A program made the position numbers and the translations under genes. Shown here in pieces: positions 27,840 through 38,889 of a stretch of 64,000 bases of DNA. The notes beneath the pieces are model-generated. The model saw only the letters and a program-made list of their open reading frames with translations, searched no databases and was not told the DNA's origin. Source of the DNA: Prochlorococcus sp. AG-363-N20 (lineage in GTDB: Bacteria; Cyanobacteriota; Cyanobacteriia; PCC-6307; Cyanobiaceae); assembly GCA_003280105.1 (NCBI GenBank), contig QCFX01000003.1, forward strand, positions 59,792 to 123,791. Direction: 5' to 3'. Numbering within the stretch: the stretch's first letter is position 1; every line of letters begins with the position of its first letter.

Positions 27840-29432
27840 ATGGAACTAACCCTCTGGACGTATGAAGGTCCTCCTCACATCGGAGCAATGCGAATCGCAT
27901 CTTCAATGAAAGAGGTTCACTATGTTTTGCATGCTCCTCAAGGAGACACCTATGCAGATCTTCTTTTTACAATGATTGAAAGACGGGGGAAGAGGCCCCC
28001 AGTTACATACACTACTTTTCAAGCGAGAGATCTTGGAGGAGATACTGCAGAATTAGTTAAGGGGCATATAAAAGAAGCCGTAGAAAGATTCCAACCCACT
28101 GCACTATTAGTAGGAGAAAGTTGTACAGCAGAACTAATTCAAGACCAACCTGGTTCTCTTGCTGAGGGTATGGGTCTTGGTATTCCAGTTGTTAGCCTCG
28201 AGTTGCCCGCATACAGTAAAAAAGAAAATTGGGGTGCCTCAGAAACGTTTTACCAATTAATACGTGGTTTACTAAAAAATCAGACTCCTGAAAATATTCA
28301 AAAAGATCCAGAGGATTGGAAACACCAAAAGCGTCGGCCAAGAGTAAATCTGCTAGGTCCATCTTTACTAGGGTTTCGCTGCCGTGATGATGTTTTAGAA
28401 GTCCAAAAACTTCTCACAGAGCAGGGTATCGATATAAATGCTGTAGCCCCCCTTGAAGCGTCACCGGCTGATCTAATGCGACTGCCAAAAGCTGATGCAA
28501 ACATTTGCCTTTACCCCGAGGTAGCTGAATCCACCTGTCTATGGCTTGAACGCAACTTTGGAATGCCTTTCACTCGGAATGTTCCTATAGGAATAGGCGC
28601 AACCCATGATTTTCTTTCAGAAATTCACGAGATTTTAGGGATGCCTACTTACAACCCAAAAGATGAAAGAAATAAATCTCGATTAAATTGGTATTCGCAG
28701 TCAGTAGATTCAAATTATCTAACTGATAAGAGAGTATTTATTTTTGGAGATGGAACGCACGCATTATCGGCCGCAAGAATCGCAAAAGAAGAGCTTGGGT
28801 TTGAAGTCGTAGGTCTAGGTACATACAGTCGCGAGATGGCAAGACAAGTACGAGGAATGGCAAAAGAGCTTGGGTTAGAAGCTTTAATTACCAATAATTA
28901 TCTCGAAGTTGAAGAAGCGATAGAAGCTACAGCTCCAGAGCTTGTTCTTGGGACTCAAATGGAAAGACATAGTGCAAAAAGGCTGGGTATTCCCTGTGCA
29001 GTTATAAGCACACCAATGCATGTTCAGGATGTCCCGGCTAGATATAGTCCACAGATGGGGTGGGAAGGGGCAAACGTAATTTTTGATAGCTGGGTTCACC
29101 CCCTAATGATGGGATTAGAAGAACATCTGATTGGGATGTTCCGTCATGATTTCGAATTTGTAGATGGCCATCAAAGCCATCTTGGTCATTTAGGGGGAGT
29201 TCAAAGCGAAAACGAAACCAGTCAAAAGCAACGTGCTATCAATTGCACACAAGATACCTCTTCAGAAGAAGTCCCCATATGGACTGCCGAAGGCGAAGCT
29301 GAACTTTCCAAAATACCCTTCTTTGTGCGAGGAAAAGTCCGTATAAAAACTGAAAAATATGCTCGACAGGCCGGCTGTAGAAAAATTGATAGTGAAACGC
29401 TTTACGATGCAAAAGCCCATTTCAACTCATAA
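27840..29432 (+). CDS. chlB: dark-operative protochlorophyllide reductase subunit B
   Basis: 530 residues, ChlB partner of ChlN. The start '[24 protein letters not shown]' and '[19 protein letters not shown]' are characteristic. The C-terminal part has '[32 protein letters not shown]', binding protochlorophyllide, and the last ~50 residues form the small C-terminal helical domain ('[15 protein letters not shown]'). It begins two bases after chlN, so translation is coupled. The 197-base gap to chlL may allow a separate promoter. Confidence 0.97.
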   Translation: MELTLWTYEGPPHIGAMRIASSMKEVHYVLHAPQGDTYADLLFTMIERRGKRPPVTYTTFQARDLGGDTAELVKGHIKEAVERFQPTALLVGESCTAELIQDQPGSLAEGMGLGIPVVSLELPAYSKKENWGASETFYQLIRGLLKNQTPENIQKDPEDWKHQKRRPRVNLLGPSLLGFRCRDDVLEVQKLLTEQGIDINAVAPLEASPADLMRLPKADANICLYPEVAESTCLWLERNFGMPFTRNVPIGIGATHDFLSEIHEILGMPTYNPKDERNKSRLNWYSQSVDSNYLTDKRVFIFGDGTHALSAARIAKEELGFEVVGLGTYSREMARQVRGMAKELGLEALITNNYLEVEEAIEATAPELVLGTQMERHSAKRLGIPCAVISTPMHVQDVPARYSPQMGWEGANVIFDSWVHPLMMGLEEHLIGMFRHDFEFVDGHQSHLGHLGGVQSENETSQKQRAINCTQDTSSEEVPIWTAEGEAELSKIPFFVRGKVRIKTEKYARQAGCRKIDSETLYDAKAHFNS

Positions 29433-29491
29433 GAAAAAGCTAAGAAATTAAATTATCAAAATCTTTTTTATTCAATAAGGCTTTGCCCTGA

Positions 29492-30517
<1,026 letters not shown>

Positions 30518-30540
30518 ATCAAAGCATATTAAAAACTGGT

Positions 30541-31554
30541 TTATTTAAGTCCCACAATTTCCATTGTTATTTCCCAGACTCTTTTAGAAATTTGTGGATC
30601 TGTGACTCTCTCTGAAAGTTCCTGAGAAAATTGCTGTCGATTCTTTCTTTGCCTATTGCCCCAACTCCAGTGAGCGCCTGAGATACCGAACCCAGGGTCA
30701 GCAACAACTTGGGCGACTCTTTCTCCTGCCAATCTTTGGCTAACAAATCCTCCTGTAATTAACTTTTGAAACCAAGGAAAAAGTAATTGAAAAATCCTAG
30801 GAGTGTTTCTAAACAATCTTGTATTGGCAACACATCCTGGATACAATGAAGTAAAAACAATAGGTGAATCCTTATATCTTCTATGTAATTCTTGTGTCGT
30901 AATCATGTTGCAAAGCTTGCTGTCCTTATAAGCTTTTCCCGGCTTAAAACGTTTCCCATTAGCCATACTAATTGGATCTCTGAAACCCATTTCAAAACCA
31001 GCCAAATCTCCTAGGTCTGCAGGTGCTGGAATAGGAATTTTCCCACCCAATTCTTTATAATTAGCCGTAACAGTCCCAAGCATTACCATTCTTGGAGGCT
31101 CTACTCCCCAAGATCTTCCAAGCCAAACTGGGCGACTAGAAAGACTAAGTTTTTCTAGAAGCATTTGAATTAATAAAAAATGACCAAAATGGTTCGTTGC
31201 CATAGAGATCTCATACCCCTGCGCTGATCTTCGAGGCTTAGAAAGTCTTGGCAAATAAACAGCCGCATTGCAAACCAATGCATCCAAAGGTTCATCCAGA
31301 GACTCAAGAAGGTCTTCAACGCCTCCTCTAACGCTCTCCAGGTCTCCTAAGTCCATAAACAAATGTCTTAGCTGCCTGGGCCTCCCAGAAGGGAGTCCAA
31401 GACTTACAGCAGCAGCCTCGGCACGAAGCGGACTGCGATTGGCTGTAATTACCTTCCAGCCACGATCAATTAATGCCTTGGTGGCATATAAACCAACACC
31501 TGAAGTGGTTCCTGTAATCAGAACCGTTCCTGGAGCAGCTTGAGAAGAAGCCAT
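30541..31554 (-). CDS. por: light-dependent protochlorophyllide oxidoreductase
   Basis: 337 residues, SDR-fold enzyme using NADPH and light to make chlorophyllide, so it works when oxygen would inactivate the ChlLNB route. It has the NADPH motif '[16 protein letters not shown]' (TGxxxGxG), 'NAAVYLP', and the catalytic Tyr-x-x-x-Lys in '[21 protein letters not shown]', plus the POR-specific cysteine-containing '[21 protein letters not shown]'. The length matches cyanobacterial POR. It is transcribed toward chlL; its promoter lies in 31555-31632. Confidence 0.96.
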   Translation of the reverse strand: MASSQAAPGTVLITGTTSGVGLYATKALIDRGWKVITANRSPLRAEAAAVSLGLPSGRPRQLRHLFMDLGDLESVRGGVEDLLESLDEPLDALVCNAAVYLPRLSKPRRSAQGYEISMATNHFGHFLLIQMLLEKLSLSSRPVWLGRSWGVEPPRMVMLGTVTANYKELGGKIPIPAPADLGDLAGFEMGFRDPISMANGKRFKPGKAYKDSKLCNMITTQELHRRYKDSPIVFTSLYPGCVANTRLFRNTPRIFQLLFPWFQKLITGGFVSQRLAGERVAQVVADPGFGISGAHWSWGNRQRKNRQQFSQELSERVTDPQISKRVWEITMEIVGLK

Positions 31555-31632
31555 CTACTAAGGAATAAGCCCAGTGATTTGTAAGTCAAAAATGAGTAAA
31601 AAACAAACTAGCGTCTTAATTAGAAATGCTGT

Positions 31633-32046
31633 TCATCTCCAAATGACTCTTACTCGATTAGGGGCAATCCACTGATCATGCTCATCTAAGACCCTTTTAT
31701 CCCCACCGATAGTAAAGAATTCATCAAAACGATTTTGCAGTCTTATCAATCTTGCAGTTTCCACATCTAGAACTGATGACAATTCAGCATGACGAATTAA
31801 CCGGTGATGCGAGGAAATCGCAAGCTTAACCAAACTCCCTGCACCCAAAAGAAGCAAGCCTAATTTCATTGATAATGCAATAAAGCTATATACCATCTCT
31901 CTCCTCTGCTCTTGCAGCTGCAAAACAGAAGCAAGAGTTGCTGCATCAACCCTCTGATTTTGGGTCTCTAAAGGCCTAACATCTTTTTTACGAGCACGGG
32001 CGCGTCTTCTAGTTTTAGGCCTGGTTTCAACCAGGAGAGGCTGCAA
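31633..32046 (-). CDS. conserved single-span membrane protein (unknown)
   Basis: 137 residues. The N-terminus is strongly basic (poly-Arg/Lys to ~35), then a helical stretch, one membrane segment near residues 70-90 ('LSMKLGLLLLGAGSLVKLAI') and a C-terminal coiled-coil-like part ('VLDVETARLIRLQNRFDEFF') followed by 'RVRVIWR'. I recognise it as a conserved cyanobacterial hypothetical but know no function. It lies between por and psaM on the same strand, so it may be co-transcribed with psaM. Confidence 0.7.
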   Translation of the reverse strand: MQPLLVETRPKTRRRARARKKDVRPLETQNQRVDAATLASVLQLQEQRREMVYSFIALSMKLGLLLLGAGSLVKLAISSHHRLIRHAELSSVLDVETARLIRLQNRFDEFFTIGGDKRVLDEHDQWIAPNRVRVIWR

Positions 32047-32111
32047 AACTTAGTAACGGCTATACCGCTTTTATCGCAAAGGAACTCTGCTGCCAAGCCT
32101 AAATTAAATTT

Positions 32112-32216
32112 TTAGGCACGATTAAGCGTGATTCCCAGGCGAAGAGCAAGTACTCCAGCATGAATTAGAACCACCAAGCAAAGACCTGCTAAATCGATAG
32201 TAGGAGTGAGTTCCAT
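32112..32216 (-). CDS. psaM: photosystem I reaction centre subunit XII
   Basis: A 34-residue single-helix protein of photosystem I, easily missed because of its size. It begins 'MELTPTIDLAGLCLVV' and ends 'LALRLGITLNRA': an acidic N-terminus, a hydrophobic span (about residues 8-26) and a basic end, matching PsaM in length and pattern. The start lies in a 276-base gap and the frame is closed by TAA at 32112-32114. PsaM helps stabilise PSI trimers at the PsaB side. Expression needs its own promoter upstream, within 32217-32322. Confidence 0.85.
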   Translation of the reverse strand: MELTPTIDLAGLCLVVLIHAGVLALRLGITLNRA

Positions 32217-32322
32217 TCGGCCAACATCAACTGCAAATGCATTCTCATCTCATAAGTGGAGAATTGGCTAGTTTTTGCAAAAGGCTGTCACACGTTTAAA
32301 GAAACAAAAACCGTTTTTCTAA

Positions 32323-33084
32323 ATGTACTCAGAAAATCCCTTCTCTTCTAATGCCATTAGTACAGGCTTATTCCTTCCGAGATTGAAGTTAATCGGCCCT
32401 CAACAGATGGCTCTTGACGAATATTTGCTAGAAAAATCAATAAATTCTTTAAACCCTTCATTAACACTTCGTTTCTATGAATGGGAAGGAATATGGCTAT
32501 CTCTCGGAAAAAATCAACTACATTTTCCTGAGAATTGGAAACGGTTAGCTGCAAAAGGAAAATTAAAGTTAGTTCGACGTCCAAGCGGAGGTAGCGCTGT
32601 CCTCCATGGAGGAGGACTTACTTATTCGCTCATTTGGCCATCCCCTCCGAAGAAAAAAAGGGAAGCATATTTAAAAGCAAGCGAATGGCTACAGAAAGGC
32701 TTTCTGGAATTGGGCATGCCACTGAATTTTGGAGCTCAGTCACAAAGCTCTTCTCAAAAAAACTGCTTTGCCAGATCTACATCAGCTGACCTAGTGGATG
32801 CAGATGGTCACAAACGCATTGGAAGTGCTCAGCGATGGAAACAAGGCCATCTTCTTCAGCATGGAGAAATCCTTCTGGACCCTCCTAAAGAGCTATGGAT
32901 AGAAGTCTTTCAAAGCCCCCCGCCAAAAAAAGCGCCTTCATTTATCCCCAGAAAAGAGCTAGATCTTTTTCTTTACGGAATTTTTAAGAAATGCGCGCCA
33001 TCAATTCGATGGGAAATTTCAGGCCTAAAAGAAAAAAGCTTAAAAGAAGTAATCCTGAGGTCAAAAAGTTATTTATTAACTTGA
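32323..33084 (+). CDS. lipoate/biotin protein ligase-like protein
   Basis: 253 residues of the BPL/LplA/LipB fold. 'QMALDEYLLE' near the start, 'LRFYEWEGIWLSLGKNQ' and the Gly-rich ligand loop 'RRPSGGSAVLHGGGLTYSLIWP' (RRxxGGGAVxH-like) are the LplA pattern, with 'DLVDADGHKRIGSAQRWKQGHLLQHGEILL' carrying the conserved Lys region. It probably transfers lipoate or octanoate to lipoyl domains; whether it acts as a ligase or an octanoyltransferase is not clear. Its end overlaps the convergent site-2 protease by 16 bases. Confidence 0.8.
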   Translation: MYSENPFSSNAISTGLFLPRLKLIGPQQMALDEYLLEKSINSLNPSLTLRFYEWEGIWLSLGKNQLHFPENWKRLAAKGKLKLVRRPSGGSAVLHGGGLTYSLIWPSPPKKKREAYLKASEWLQKGFLELGMPLNFGAQSQSSSQKNCFARSTSADLVDADGHKRIGSAQRWKQGHLLQHGEILLDPPKELWIEVFQSPPPKKAPSFIPRKELDLFLYGIFKKCAPSIRWEISGLKEKSLKEVILRSKSYLLT

Positions 33085-34322
33085 TTAGAGTTATCAAGAA
33101 GACCAGATGACTTCATTGCCTCTACGACTTGGGGCAGAGCCAATCCCAAAGGGTAAATATTTTGCTTGCGTGCAGCTTGCAGGAAATTAGGAGGCAATTT
33201 CAAACCAAGGTGATTAAGAACTGCTTTACCAATATCTACTCGGTCCAAGGTTCCAGAAGGAAGCCCAGCAATATTAAAAACTAATAATCTGCCTTCTTTA
33301 GAATTTTCTAATGAAACAACTGCCTTCCATAGAGGTGCTTTTTCACTAATAGAAGGCAACTCTTCTAGAGGTTTTGTGAAATCAGCTAAAGAGTATTTGT
33401 CCCAGTTCTGTACAGGGATATCTTGTAAAATTCCATCTTTAACATAACCAATCCACCTCCCAGATCTACAAATCAAGATCCAATCTGAAAACACTTGTCC
33501 TTCTTGAGGAGAAGTTAATAATTGACTCAACCTTCTCAAGGGCTGATCTTCTTCAATTACACGAAAACGTCTACTGCTTGCATCTTTGACATTTAAAGCA
33601 GACAAAGCTTTTTGCAATGTAAGCATTTGAGATTGAGAACGAGAAGCAGCAAAACCAAACCAACCCAAAACAATCAACCACAGTCCTCCTAGTCCTCCAC
33701 CTCTAAAGCAAAGCCAACTGCCAAAAATGATTGCAAAGAAAGAAAGTGCACGACCTGTCGCTGTGGCGACTTGAATACCCTTGCGCTGACTTCCTGTAAA
33801 TTGCCAAACAATAGCCTTAAGAATTACTCCTCCATCTAAAGGCAGGCCAGGTAATAAATTAAAGAGTGCAAGTACTAGGTTTAAGGCTCCTAGTCGTCCA
33901 AATAAATTAGCAATTAAAGGATTTAAACCATTAGCAAACTGAACAGATCGAAAGAAAACAATTGCAAGAAATAAACTTACTAAAGGTCCTGCCAATGCAA
34001 CCCTCAATGAGCCCATAGCCGTGGAGCACTCTCTTTCAACTCTCGCAACCCCGCCAAGCAGGAAAAGGGTAATACTGCGAACCTTCACTCCCTCATGCAA
34101 AGCCATAAATGAATGGCCAAGTTCGTGCAACAAAACAGAGACAAATAACAGCAATGCAGTAACCAATCCAAGTCCCCAGCTGAACCAAGCTGGCAAGGGA
34201 GAAATCGCAGAACTAGAGATCTGTCCCTGCGCAGTCCACGTAAAAAGAATCAGAATAAGGAACCAACTGGGGTGGATCCTCAGAGGGATTCCTTTAATTC
34301 GCATTAACTCCCAACCTTCCAA
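33069..34322 (-). CDS. site-2 protease family membrane metalloprotease with CBS region
   Basis: 417 residues, M50 family. Several membrane helices fill residues ~15-225. The zinc site is 'VLLHELGHSFMAL' (HExxH, ~63-75) and the third ligand comes from 'FNLLPGLPLDGGVIL' (NxxPxxxxDGG, ~155-170). The C-terminal half (~240-400) resembles paired CBS domains ('GQVFSDWILICRSGRWIGYV' and later). Such proteases cut membrane-spanning regulators; the substrate is unknown. It converges with the lipoate ligase-like gene and is divergent from trpF (65-base spacer). Confidence 0.88.
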   Translation of the reverse strand: MEGWELMRIKGIPLRIHPSWFLILILFTWTAQGQISSSAISPLPAWFSWGLGLVTALLLFVSVLLHELGHSFMALHEGVKVRSITLFLLGGVARVERECSTAMGSLRVALAGPLVSLFLAIVFFRSVQFANGLNPLIANLFGRLGALNLVLALFNLLPGLPLDGGVILKAIVWQFTGSQRKGIQVATATGRALSFFAIIFGSWLCFRGGGLGGLWLIVLGWFGFAASRSQSQMLTLQKALSALNVKDASSRRFRVIEEDQPLRRLSQLLTSPQEGQVFSDWILICRSGRWIGYVKDGILQDIPVQNWDKYSLADFTKPLEELPSISEKAPLWKAVVSLENSKEGRLLVFNIAGLPSGTLDRVDIGKAVLNHLGLKLPPNFLQAARKQNIYPLGLALPQVVEAMKSSGLLDNSNQVNK

Positions 34323-34387
34323 ACCTTTACCTCCATAGAGCCCTGTAAAGGGCGATCAATTAACCAATCCTAGAAAGCCAACATCCA

Positions 34388-35077
34388 ATGACCTTCAAAA
34401 CAGGGTCCTCATCTTTCACCGCATTAAAAATATGCGGTGTAACCCAGCCAAACCAAGCCAAAGCTATTGCTTCCATTGGCGCTAATGCCTTAGGAGTAAT
34501 TGGAGTAGAAAAATCAAAGCGTTTCGTAGAAGAAGGCAAAAGGCGCAAAATATTCTCCGAATTGCAACTTCTTTTTCCAATTGTAGAAAGAGTTTGGGTG
34601 ACTGCAGACATGACGGATATCGAGCTTACAAATGGCTTACAGGGAGATGGCTCTCCTTCAATTGTCCAGTTACATGGAAGCGAATCTCCAGATCGTTGTG
34701 AAGCCCTTCGCAAAAAACACCCCAATATTCAGTGGTGGAAAGCTATTCGAATAAGAGACCCAAGAGATCTTGAAAAAGCTAAATACTATTCCCCTCACGT
34801 AGATGCTCTTCTCTTGGACTCGTGGAGTAAGAGTGCACTTGGGGGCACTGGAAACAAAATTCCCCTCGAATGGCTTGTCACAGTGGATTTCTCAATACCT
34901 TGGTGGCTTGCTGGAGGAATCTCCGCAGAATGGATACCATCAATACTCAATAGAGTTCAACCATTTGGGATTGATGCATCTAGCCAGGTCGAATCATCTC
35001 CAGGAGTAAAAGACCTTCAAAAAGTAGAAGAGCTAATTCAAGCGATTAAAAACAACATTAATCTCAAAGATAAATAA
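34388..35077 (+). CDS. trpF: phosphoribosylanthranilate isomerase
   Basis: 229 residues, a TIM-barrel enzyme converting phosphoribosylanthranilate to CdRP in tryptophan synthesis. The start 'LKICGVTQPNQAKAI' has the catalytic Cys; 'ALGVIGVEKSKRFVEEG', 'VQLHGSESPDRCEAL', 'ALLLDSWSKSALGGTGNKI' (catalytic Asp) and 'WWLAGGISAEWI...FGIDASSQVESSPGVKD' are the family signatures. I take the ATG at 34388. It converges on the SDR gene with 58 bases between. Confidence 0.93.
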   Translation: MTFKTGSSSFTALKICGVTQPNQAKAIASIGANALGVIGVEKSKRFVEEGKRRKIFSELQLLFPIVERVWVTADMTDIELTNGLQGDGSPSIVQLHGSESPDRCEALRKKHPNIQWWKAIRIRDPRDLEKAKYYSPHVDALLLDSWSKSALGGTGNKIPLEWLVTVDFSIPWWLAGGISAEWIPSILNRVQPFGIDASSQVESSPGVKDLQKVEELIQAIKNNINLKDK

Positions 35078-35135
35078 ATTACACCACAGAAAATACTTTT
35101 TTCTGATTTAAATACAGAAACTATAGTTAAAAAGA

Positions 35136-35843
35136 TTAAAAGGCTCCAGCAGATGGCATCAGAGTTAAGTCTTCGATTAGCTGCGAAGAGGGCTGCTCAG
35201 CTAAATAAAGAAGAGCTGAGGCAGCTTGCTCAGAAGAAAGCATGGCAGACCTATCGAAGTTACTTTTGACAGTTTCTGTATCCCAAAGTGGGGTATTCAC
35301 AGAACCAAGAGTCAGGGTACATGCACGGATACCATTGGCGCTCTCCTCTTCAGCCAAGCATTTCGTAAAGCTAGCTAATGCTGCCTTAGATGCACAATAT
35401 GAGCCCCATTGATTAAAGGCATTTCTTGCAGCATGACTACTTACATTGATAACTAATCCACCTTTATCGCGCATTAAGGGCACAACTGTTGAGCAAACTT
35501 GAAAAACACTAGTAAGGTTCATCTGAATAAGCCATTGCCAACTTTTTAGTGGCATCTTCAAAAGATCTCCTGTCCAAGCCACGCCAGCATTATTAATCAA
35601 GACTGATGGGCAAATGTCTTGATCAAGTAATTCTAAAAGTCCTGGAGATATGGTCTCTGGCTCAGAAAGATCAATTGACTTGTAGGAAATCTTTCTCCCA
35701 GTATTACTAAGCTCTTGAGAAAGAGAAGCTAGATCGCTTTTACTTCGGGCCACTAAGAGGAGATCCCATCCAGCTTTAGCAAACAACTTAGCCGTTGCTT
35801 TACCAACGCCCCTAGAGGCTCCAGTTATGAGAGCTGTAGCCAA
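35136..35843 (-). CDS. short-chain dehydrogenase/reductase
   Basis: 235 residues, classical SDR. Cofactor motif 'ALITGASRGVGKATAKLFAKAG', 'LINNAGVAW' and the catalytic Ser and Tyr-x-x-x-Lys in 'VINVSSHAARNAFNQWGSYCASKAAL'. It is FabG-like but not clearly the fatty-acid-synthesis FabG, and the substrate is unknown. It lies 27 bases downstream of accA on the same strand, in the accA-aar-ado cluster, so a role in lipid or aldehyde metabolism is possible but not shown. Confidence 0.85.
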   Translation of the reverse strand: MATALITGASRGVGKATAKLFAKAGWDLLLVARSKSDLASLSQELSNTGRKISYKSIDLSEPETISPGLLELLDQDICPSVLINNAGVAWTGDLLKMPLKSWQWLIQMNLTSVFQVCSTVVPLMRDKGGLVINVSSHAARNAFNQWGSYCASKAALASFTKCLAEEESANGIRACTLTLGSVNTPLWDTETVKSNFDRSAMLSSEQAASALLYLAEQPSSQLIEDLTLMPSAGAF

Positions 35844-35870
35844 GAATTTAATGTATATATCTCTAAGACT

Positions 35871-36860
35871 CTAATTACTTAAGCCTTTTTCTGTTGGACT
35901 TTGTTCTAAAACTCTTCCCATAGATCTAAATTTTTTATAACGAGCTTCCCTAAGTTTTTCAATTGGGAGCGAAAGAAGTTCATTGAGATGCCTTTCCAAA
36001 GCCTCTTTAAGCACTTCTCCAGCTTGTAAAGGAGCCCAATTATTTCCTCCAGCAGGCTCATCCAAAACTTCATCAACTACTCCAAGACTAAGAAGATCAG
36101 GGCCTGTTATCTTCAATGCGGCTGCAGCATCTGGCGCCTTTGCAGCGTCCCTCCAAAGAATAGAAGCACATGCCTCTGGGCTGGCGACTGTATAAACACT
36201 ATGCTCAAACATTAAAAGCCTATCGGCAACCCCAATACCCAACGCACCACCCGAACCACCTTCACCGATCACTGTTGCAATAATTGGAACTCTTAAACGA
36301 AACATCTCCCTGAGATTTACAGCAATTGCCTCACCTTGCCCTTGTTCTTCAGCGAGAACACCTGCATAAGCACCAGGAGTATCAATAAAAGTAATTATTG
36401 GTAATTTGAATCTATCTGCGTGTTCCATAAGCCTTAAGGCCTTCCTATACCCTCCAGGAGTTGCCATTCCAAAATTGCGCGCAACATTTTCTTTAGTGTC
36501 TCTTCCCTTTTGTTGACCAAGTAAAAGCACAGATCTTGTTCCCAGTCGGCCTATACCTCCTACGAGAGCTTGGTCATCACTTCCATTTCGATCTCCATGT
36601 AACTCTATCCAGTCATCACAAAACATCTGTATATAGTCAAGCGTGCTAGGCCGTTGAGGATGTCGGGCCACTTGAATTTTTTGCGCAGGAGTTAAAGCTT
36701 GAAAAATTTCTTCTCTTCTTCTCGCCGCAAGTGTCTCTAACTGAAGCAGTTGCTGACTAACATCCACCTCTGAATCTCGAGCCAATTCTCTTATCTGCTC
36801 TATTTGCTTCTCAAGCTCAACTAAAGGCTTTTCAAATTCAAGTAGATAACGACGAGCCAT
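35871..36860 (-). CDS. accA: acetyl-CoA carboxylase carboxyltransferase alpha subunit
   Basis: 329 residues. With AccD it transfers carboxyl from carboxybiotin to acetyl-CoA, forming malonyl-CoA, the committed step of fatty acid synthesis. Recognisable are 'LDFEKPL'-type N-terminal helix ('[18 protein letters not shown]'), '[13 protein letters not shown]', '[23 protein letters not shown]' and '[25 protein letters not shown]'. It lies 21 bases after aar, so fatty-acid supply and acyl-ACP reduction are likely co-transcribed. Confidence 0.96.
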   Translation of the reverse strand: MARRYLLEFEKPLVELEKQIEQIRELARDSEVDVSQQLLQLETLAARRREEIFQALTPAQKIQVARHPQRPSTLDYIQMFCDDWIELHGDRNGSDDQALVGGIGRLGTRSVLLLGQQKGRDTKENVARNFGMATPGGYRKALRLMEHADRFKLPIITFIDTPGAYAGVLAEEQGQGEAIAVNLREMFRLRVPIIATVIGEGGSGGALGIGVADRLLMFEHSVYTVASPEACASILWRDAAKAPDAAAALKITGPDLLSLGVVDEVLDEPAGGNNWAPLQAGEVLKEALERHLNELLSLPIEKLREARYKKFRSMGRVLEQSPTEKGLSN

Positions 36861-36881
36861 ATTTAGGTACCTATTCGTGTT

Positions 36882-37922
36882 TCAGGCAACAGCTGCCTGC
36901 AGAAATGAGCGAAGATTGAGTGTGGTAAATCCGTTTCTTACAGAAGCTTCGCCAATAAAATCCATTTTTTCAAGAGTGATGTTATTTCTCCCCCAGCTGA
37001 AATTGGTGTGGCAATTCTCAAATTCCAAAAGCATTGCTTCAGCAAAACAAGCAAACATCTGTCTTTGAGGTTTTTCCATTTCAGCCAAGGCCATCATGTT
37101 CCATCCAATGTCATGAAAGAACTCAACAATTCCCCCTTTAAGGACATGTAAGCCTTCTCCTGAAAACTTCTCATCAAGGTTTTTGGGATAACCCCCATCA
37201 ATCATTAAGCAAGGTTGACGAAGTTTAGAAGAATTGATTTCAAGAGTTCGAGGCATACTTGCAACCCAAACGACAGCATCTGCTTCGGGCAATGCCTCTT
37301 CAAGGCTAAGTATTCGTCCACCTCCCAAATCTTTCTGAAGCTCAACTAGAGGTTGCTTTTGCCTAGCCACCAAAAGAAGCTCCCCAACACCAGTTCTATT
37401 AGAAAGCCATCGACAAACAGCACTTCCTATATCACCAGTTGCTCCTACGACCGCCACTTTCGCTTGTTTAAGATCAATTCCAATTAGAGGAGCATTTATC
37501 TCAAGCTGACGTGCAATAACCCAGGCAGTATGCGTATTCCCGGTAGTAAATCTCTCCCATTCAAGTGTTGTATTTCTTACCTGCTGATTACTAAGAAGAT
37601 TGAAATTCTCAAAAATTATTGAAGTAAACCCCCCCAATGCAGTGATATTGATTCCTTTCTTTTGAGCAAGTTCCATTGCATTTAAAACTTTTCGACGAGC
37701 AGTTTTAAACCGGCTTAGCATCTCTGGTACAAAACAAGAATCTATATAGGCTCCTTCTATTGATTTTCCTGAAGGGTTGGTGATATTGACATGCTCTACA
37801 AGTTGAGGAGGAGCACTGCACCAAACATCCAAGTCTCCTTTAGCTATATGGTCATAACCAAGCTCCATCGCCTTCCTCCTGGCATCCTCAAAGCTTGTCG
37901 AATGTCCGATCAGTCCAAACAT
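36882..37922 (-). CDS. aar: long-chain acyl-ACP reductase
   Basis: 346 residues, normal for cyanobacterial AAR, which reduces acyl-ACP to fatty aldehyde with NADPH. The N-terminal domain starts '[18 protein letters not shown]'. The Rossmann domain has '[19 protein letters not shown]' (~165-185). The catalytic-region Cys lies in '[13 protein letters not shown]...' context near 255-300, of which I cannot fix the exact residue by eye. The product is passed to ADO, encoded 153 bases upstream on the same strand. Confidence 0.94.
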   Translation of the reverse strand: MFGLIGHSTSFEDARRKAMELGYDHIAKGDLDVWCSAPPQLVEHVNITNPSGKSIEGAYIDSCFVPEMLSRFKTARRKVLNAMELAQKKGINITALGGFTSIIFENFNLLSNQQVRNTTLEWERFTTGNTHTAWVIARQLEINAPLIGIDLKQAKVAVVGATGDIGSAVCRWLSNRTGVGELLLVARQKQPLVELQKDLGGGRILSLEEALPEADAVVWVASMPRTLEINSSKLRQPCLMIDGGYPKNLDEKFSGEGLHVLKGGIVEFFHDIGWNMMALAEMEKPQRQMFACFAEAMLLEFENCHTNFSWGRNNITLEKMDFIGEASVRNGFTTLNLRSFLQAAVA

Positions 37923-38075
37923 TGTCTAACAAAGAACGAATAATCGGAGCTACAGCACTAGCTAAACCGAGGTTTCGGAGAATAGAACATAATCATCTCA
38001 TCTCAAGCTGGCCTAAATAATTAATTAGACCTTTAAGGAGTGAGAGAAGTTAGATTCGGCTTCTTACAATCACTC

Positions 38076-38804
38076 TTAAACGACTGCAGCTAGAGCCATC
38101 CGAGCGATTTCACGATTATCAAGACCAATTTCAGTTAGAGAGTCTTGGTAAGCAATCATGAACTCCTCCATTAACTCTTCTTTATCCATATGAAGAATTG
38201 ATGCGTCATCAGCGACCTGATCAAGCATCGATCGAATAAGCGGAAGGTTGGCTTTATTTGCAGTCATCAACTCCTCTTTACAAGTATCTAAGTTGGCTTT
38301 CAACCATTCCTGCCCATAATTCAAGTGAAGGTACTCATCTTGAACAACACCTTCAGTAATTTTTTTTGCAAATGGATCTGCAACACGGATGTATACGTGA
38401 TAGGCAGAAATTGCAAAGGCCTCAATCAGAATTGCCTGGATAAGCAAGCAAGTGGTCAAATTGCCTTCTGAAAGGGCTTTTTGGAAATTGTTATGAAGGG
38501 GAGCAAAGAACTCTTTAGCAAAAGCCATATCAGCTTTAACGCCAAGATTCTTACCACAGGCTGTAAAGCCTCTCATGTGCTTTAACTCCATCCGAGCCAA
38601 TTTGACTAGCTCTTCCTCTTTCTCTGGAGTAAGTGTTGCGATATCAACGTAATTGTTATGGGCTTCTTGTTCTCCCTCAATCACAATCGCGTTTATACGA
38701 CTGTAAGCGTCTTTGTACAAATCAGAAGTGAAGTCTGGTAGATCCCCTAAAGACCCATCCGGACGATCAAGTACAGCAACATCTTTGGATTCGAGCGTCG
38801 GCAT
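38076..38804 (-). CDS. ado: aldehyde deformylating oxygenase
   Basis: 242 residues, ferritin-like di-iron enzyme that converts fatty aldehyde plus O2 to alkane and formate. Iron ligands are visible as 'IVIEGEQEAHNNYVDIA', 'LARMELKHMRGF' (E-x-x-H) and 'VVQDEYLHLNYGQEWL' (E-x-x-H). It works in series with AAR downstream; heptadecane/pentadecane formation is the known outcome in cyanobacteria. The 153-base gap between ado and aar is large enough for a second promoter. Confidence 0.96.
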   Translation of the reverse strand: MPTLESKDVAVLDRPDGSLGDLPDFTSDLYKDAYSRINAIVIEGEQEAHNNYVDIATLTPEKEEELVKLARMELKHMRGFTACGKNLGVKADMAFAKEFFAPLHNNFQKALSEGNLTTCLLIQAILIEAFAISAYHVYIRVADPFAKKITEGVVQDEYLHLNYGQEWLKANLDTCKEELMTANKANLPLIRSMLDQVADDASILHMDKEELMEEFMIAYQDSLTEIGLDNREIARMALAAVV

Positions 38805-38889
38805 AGATCTCTACAAAAATTGCGCAGTGAGTCCGACTTTAACCACCCATGTCAAAAATAAGTCTTTTGTTTCGTTACTGCTAAATGAT

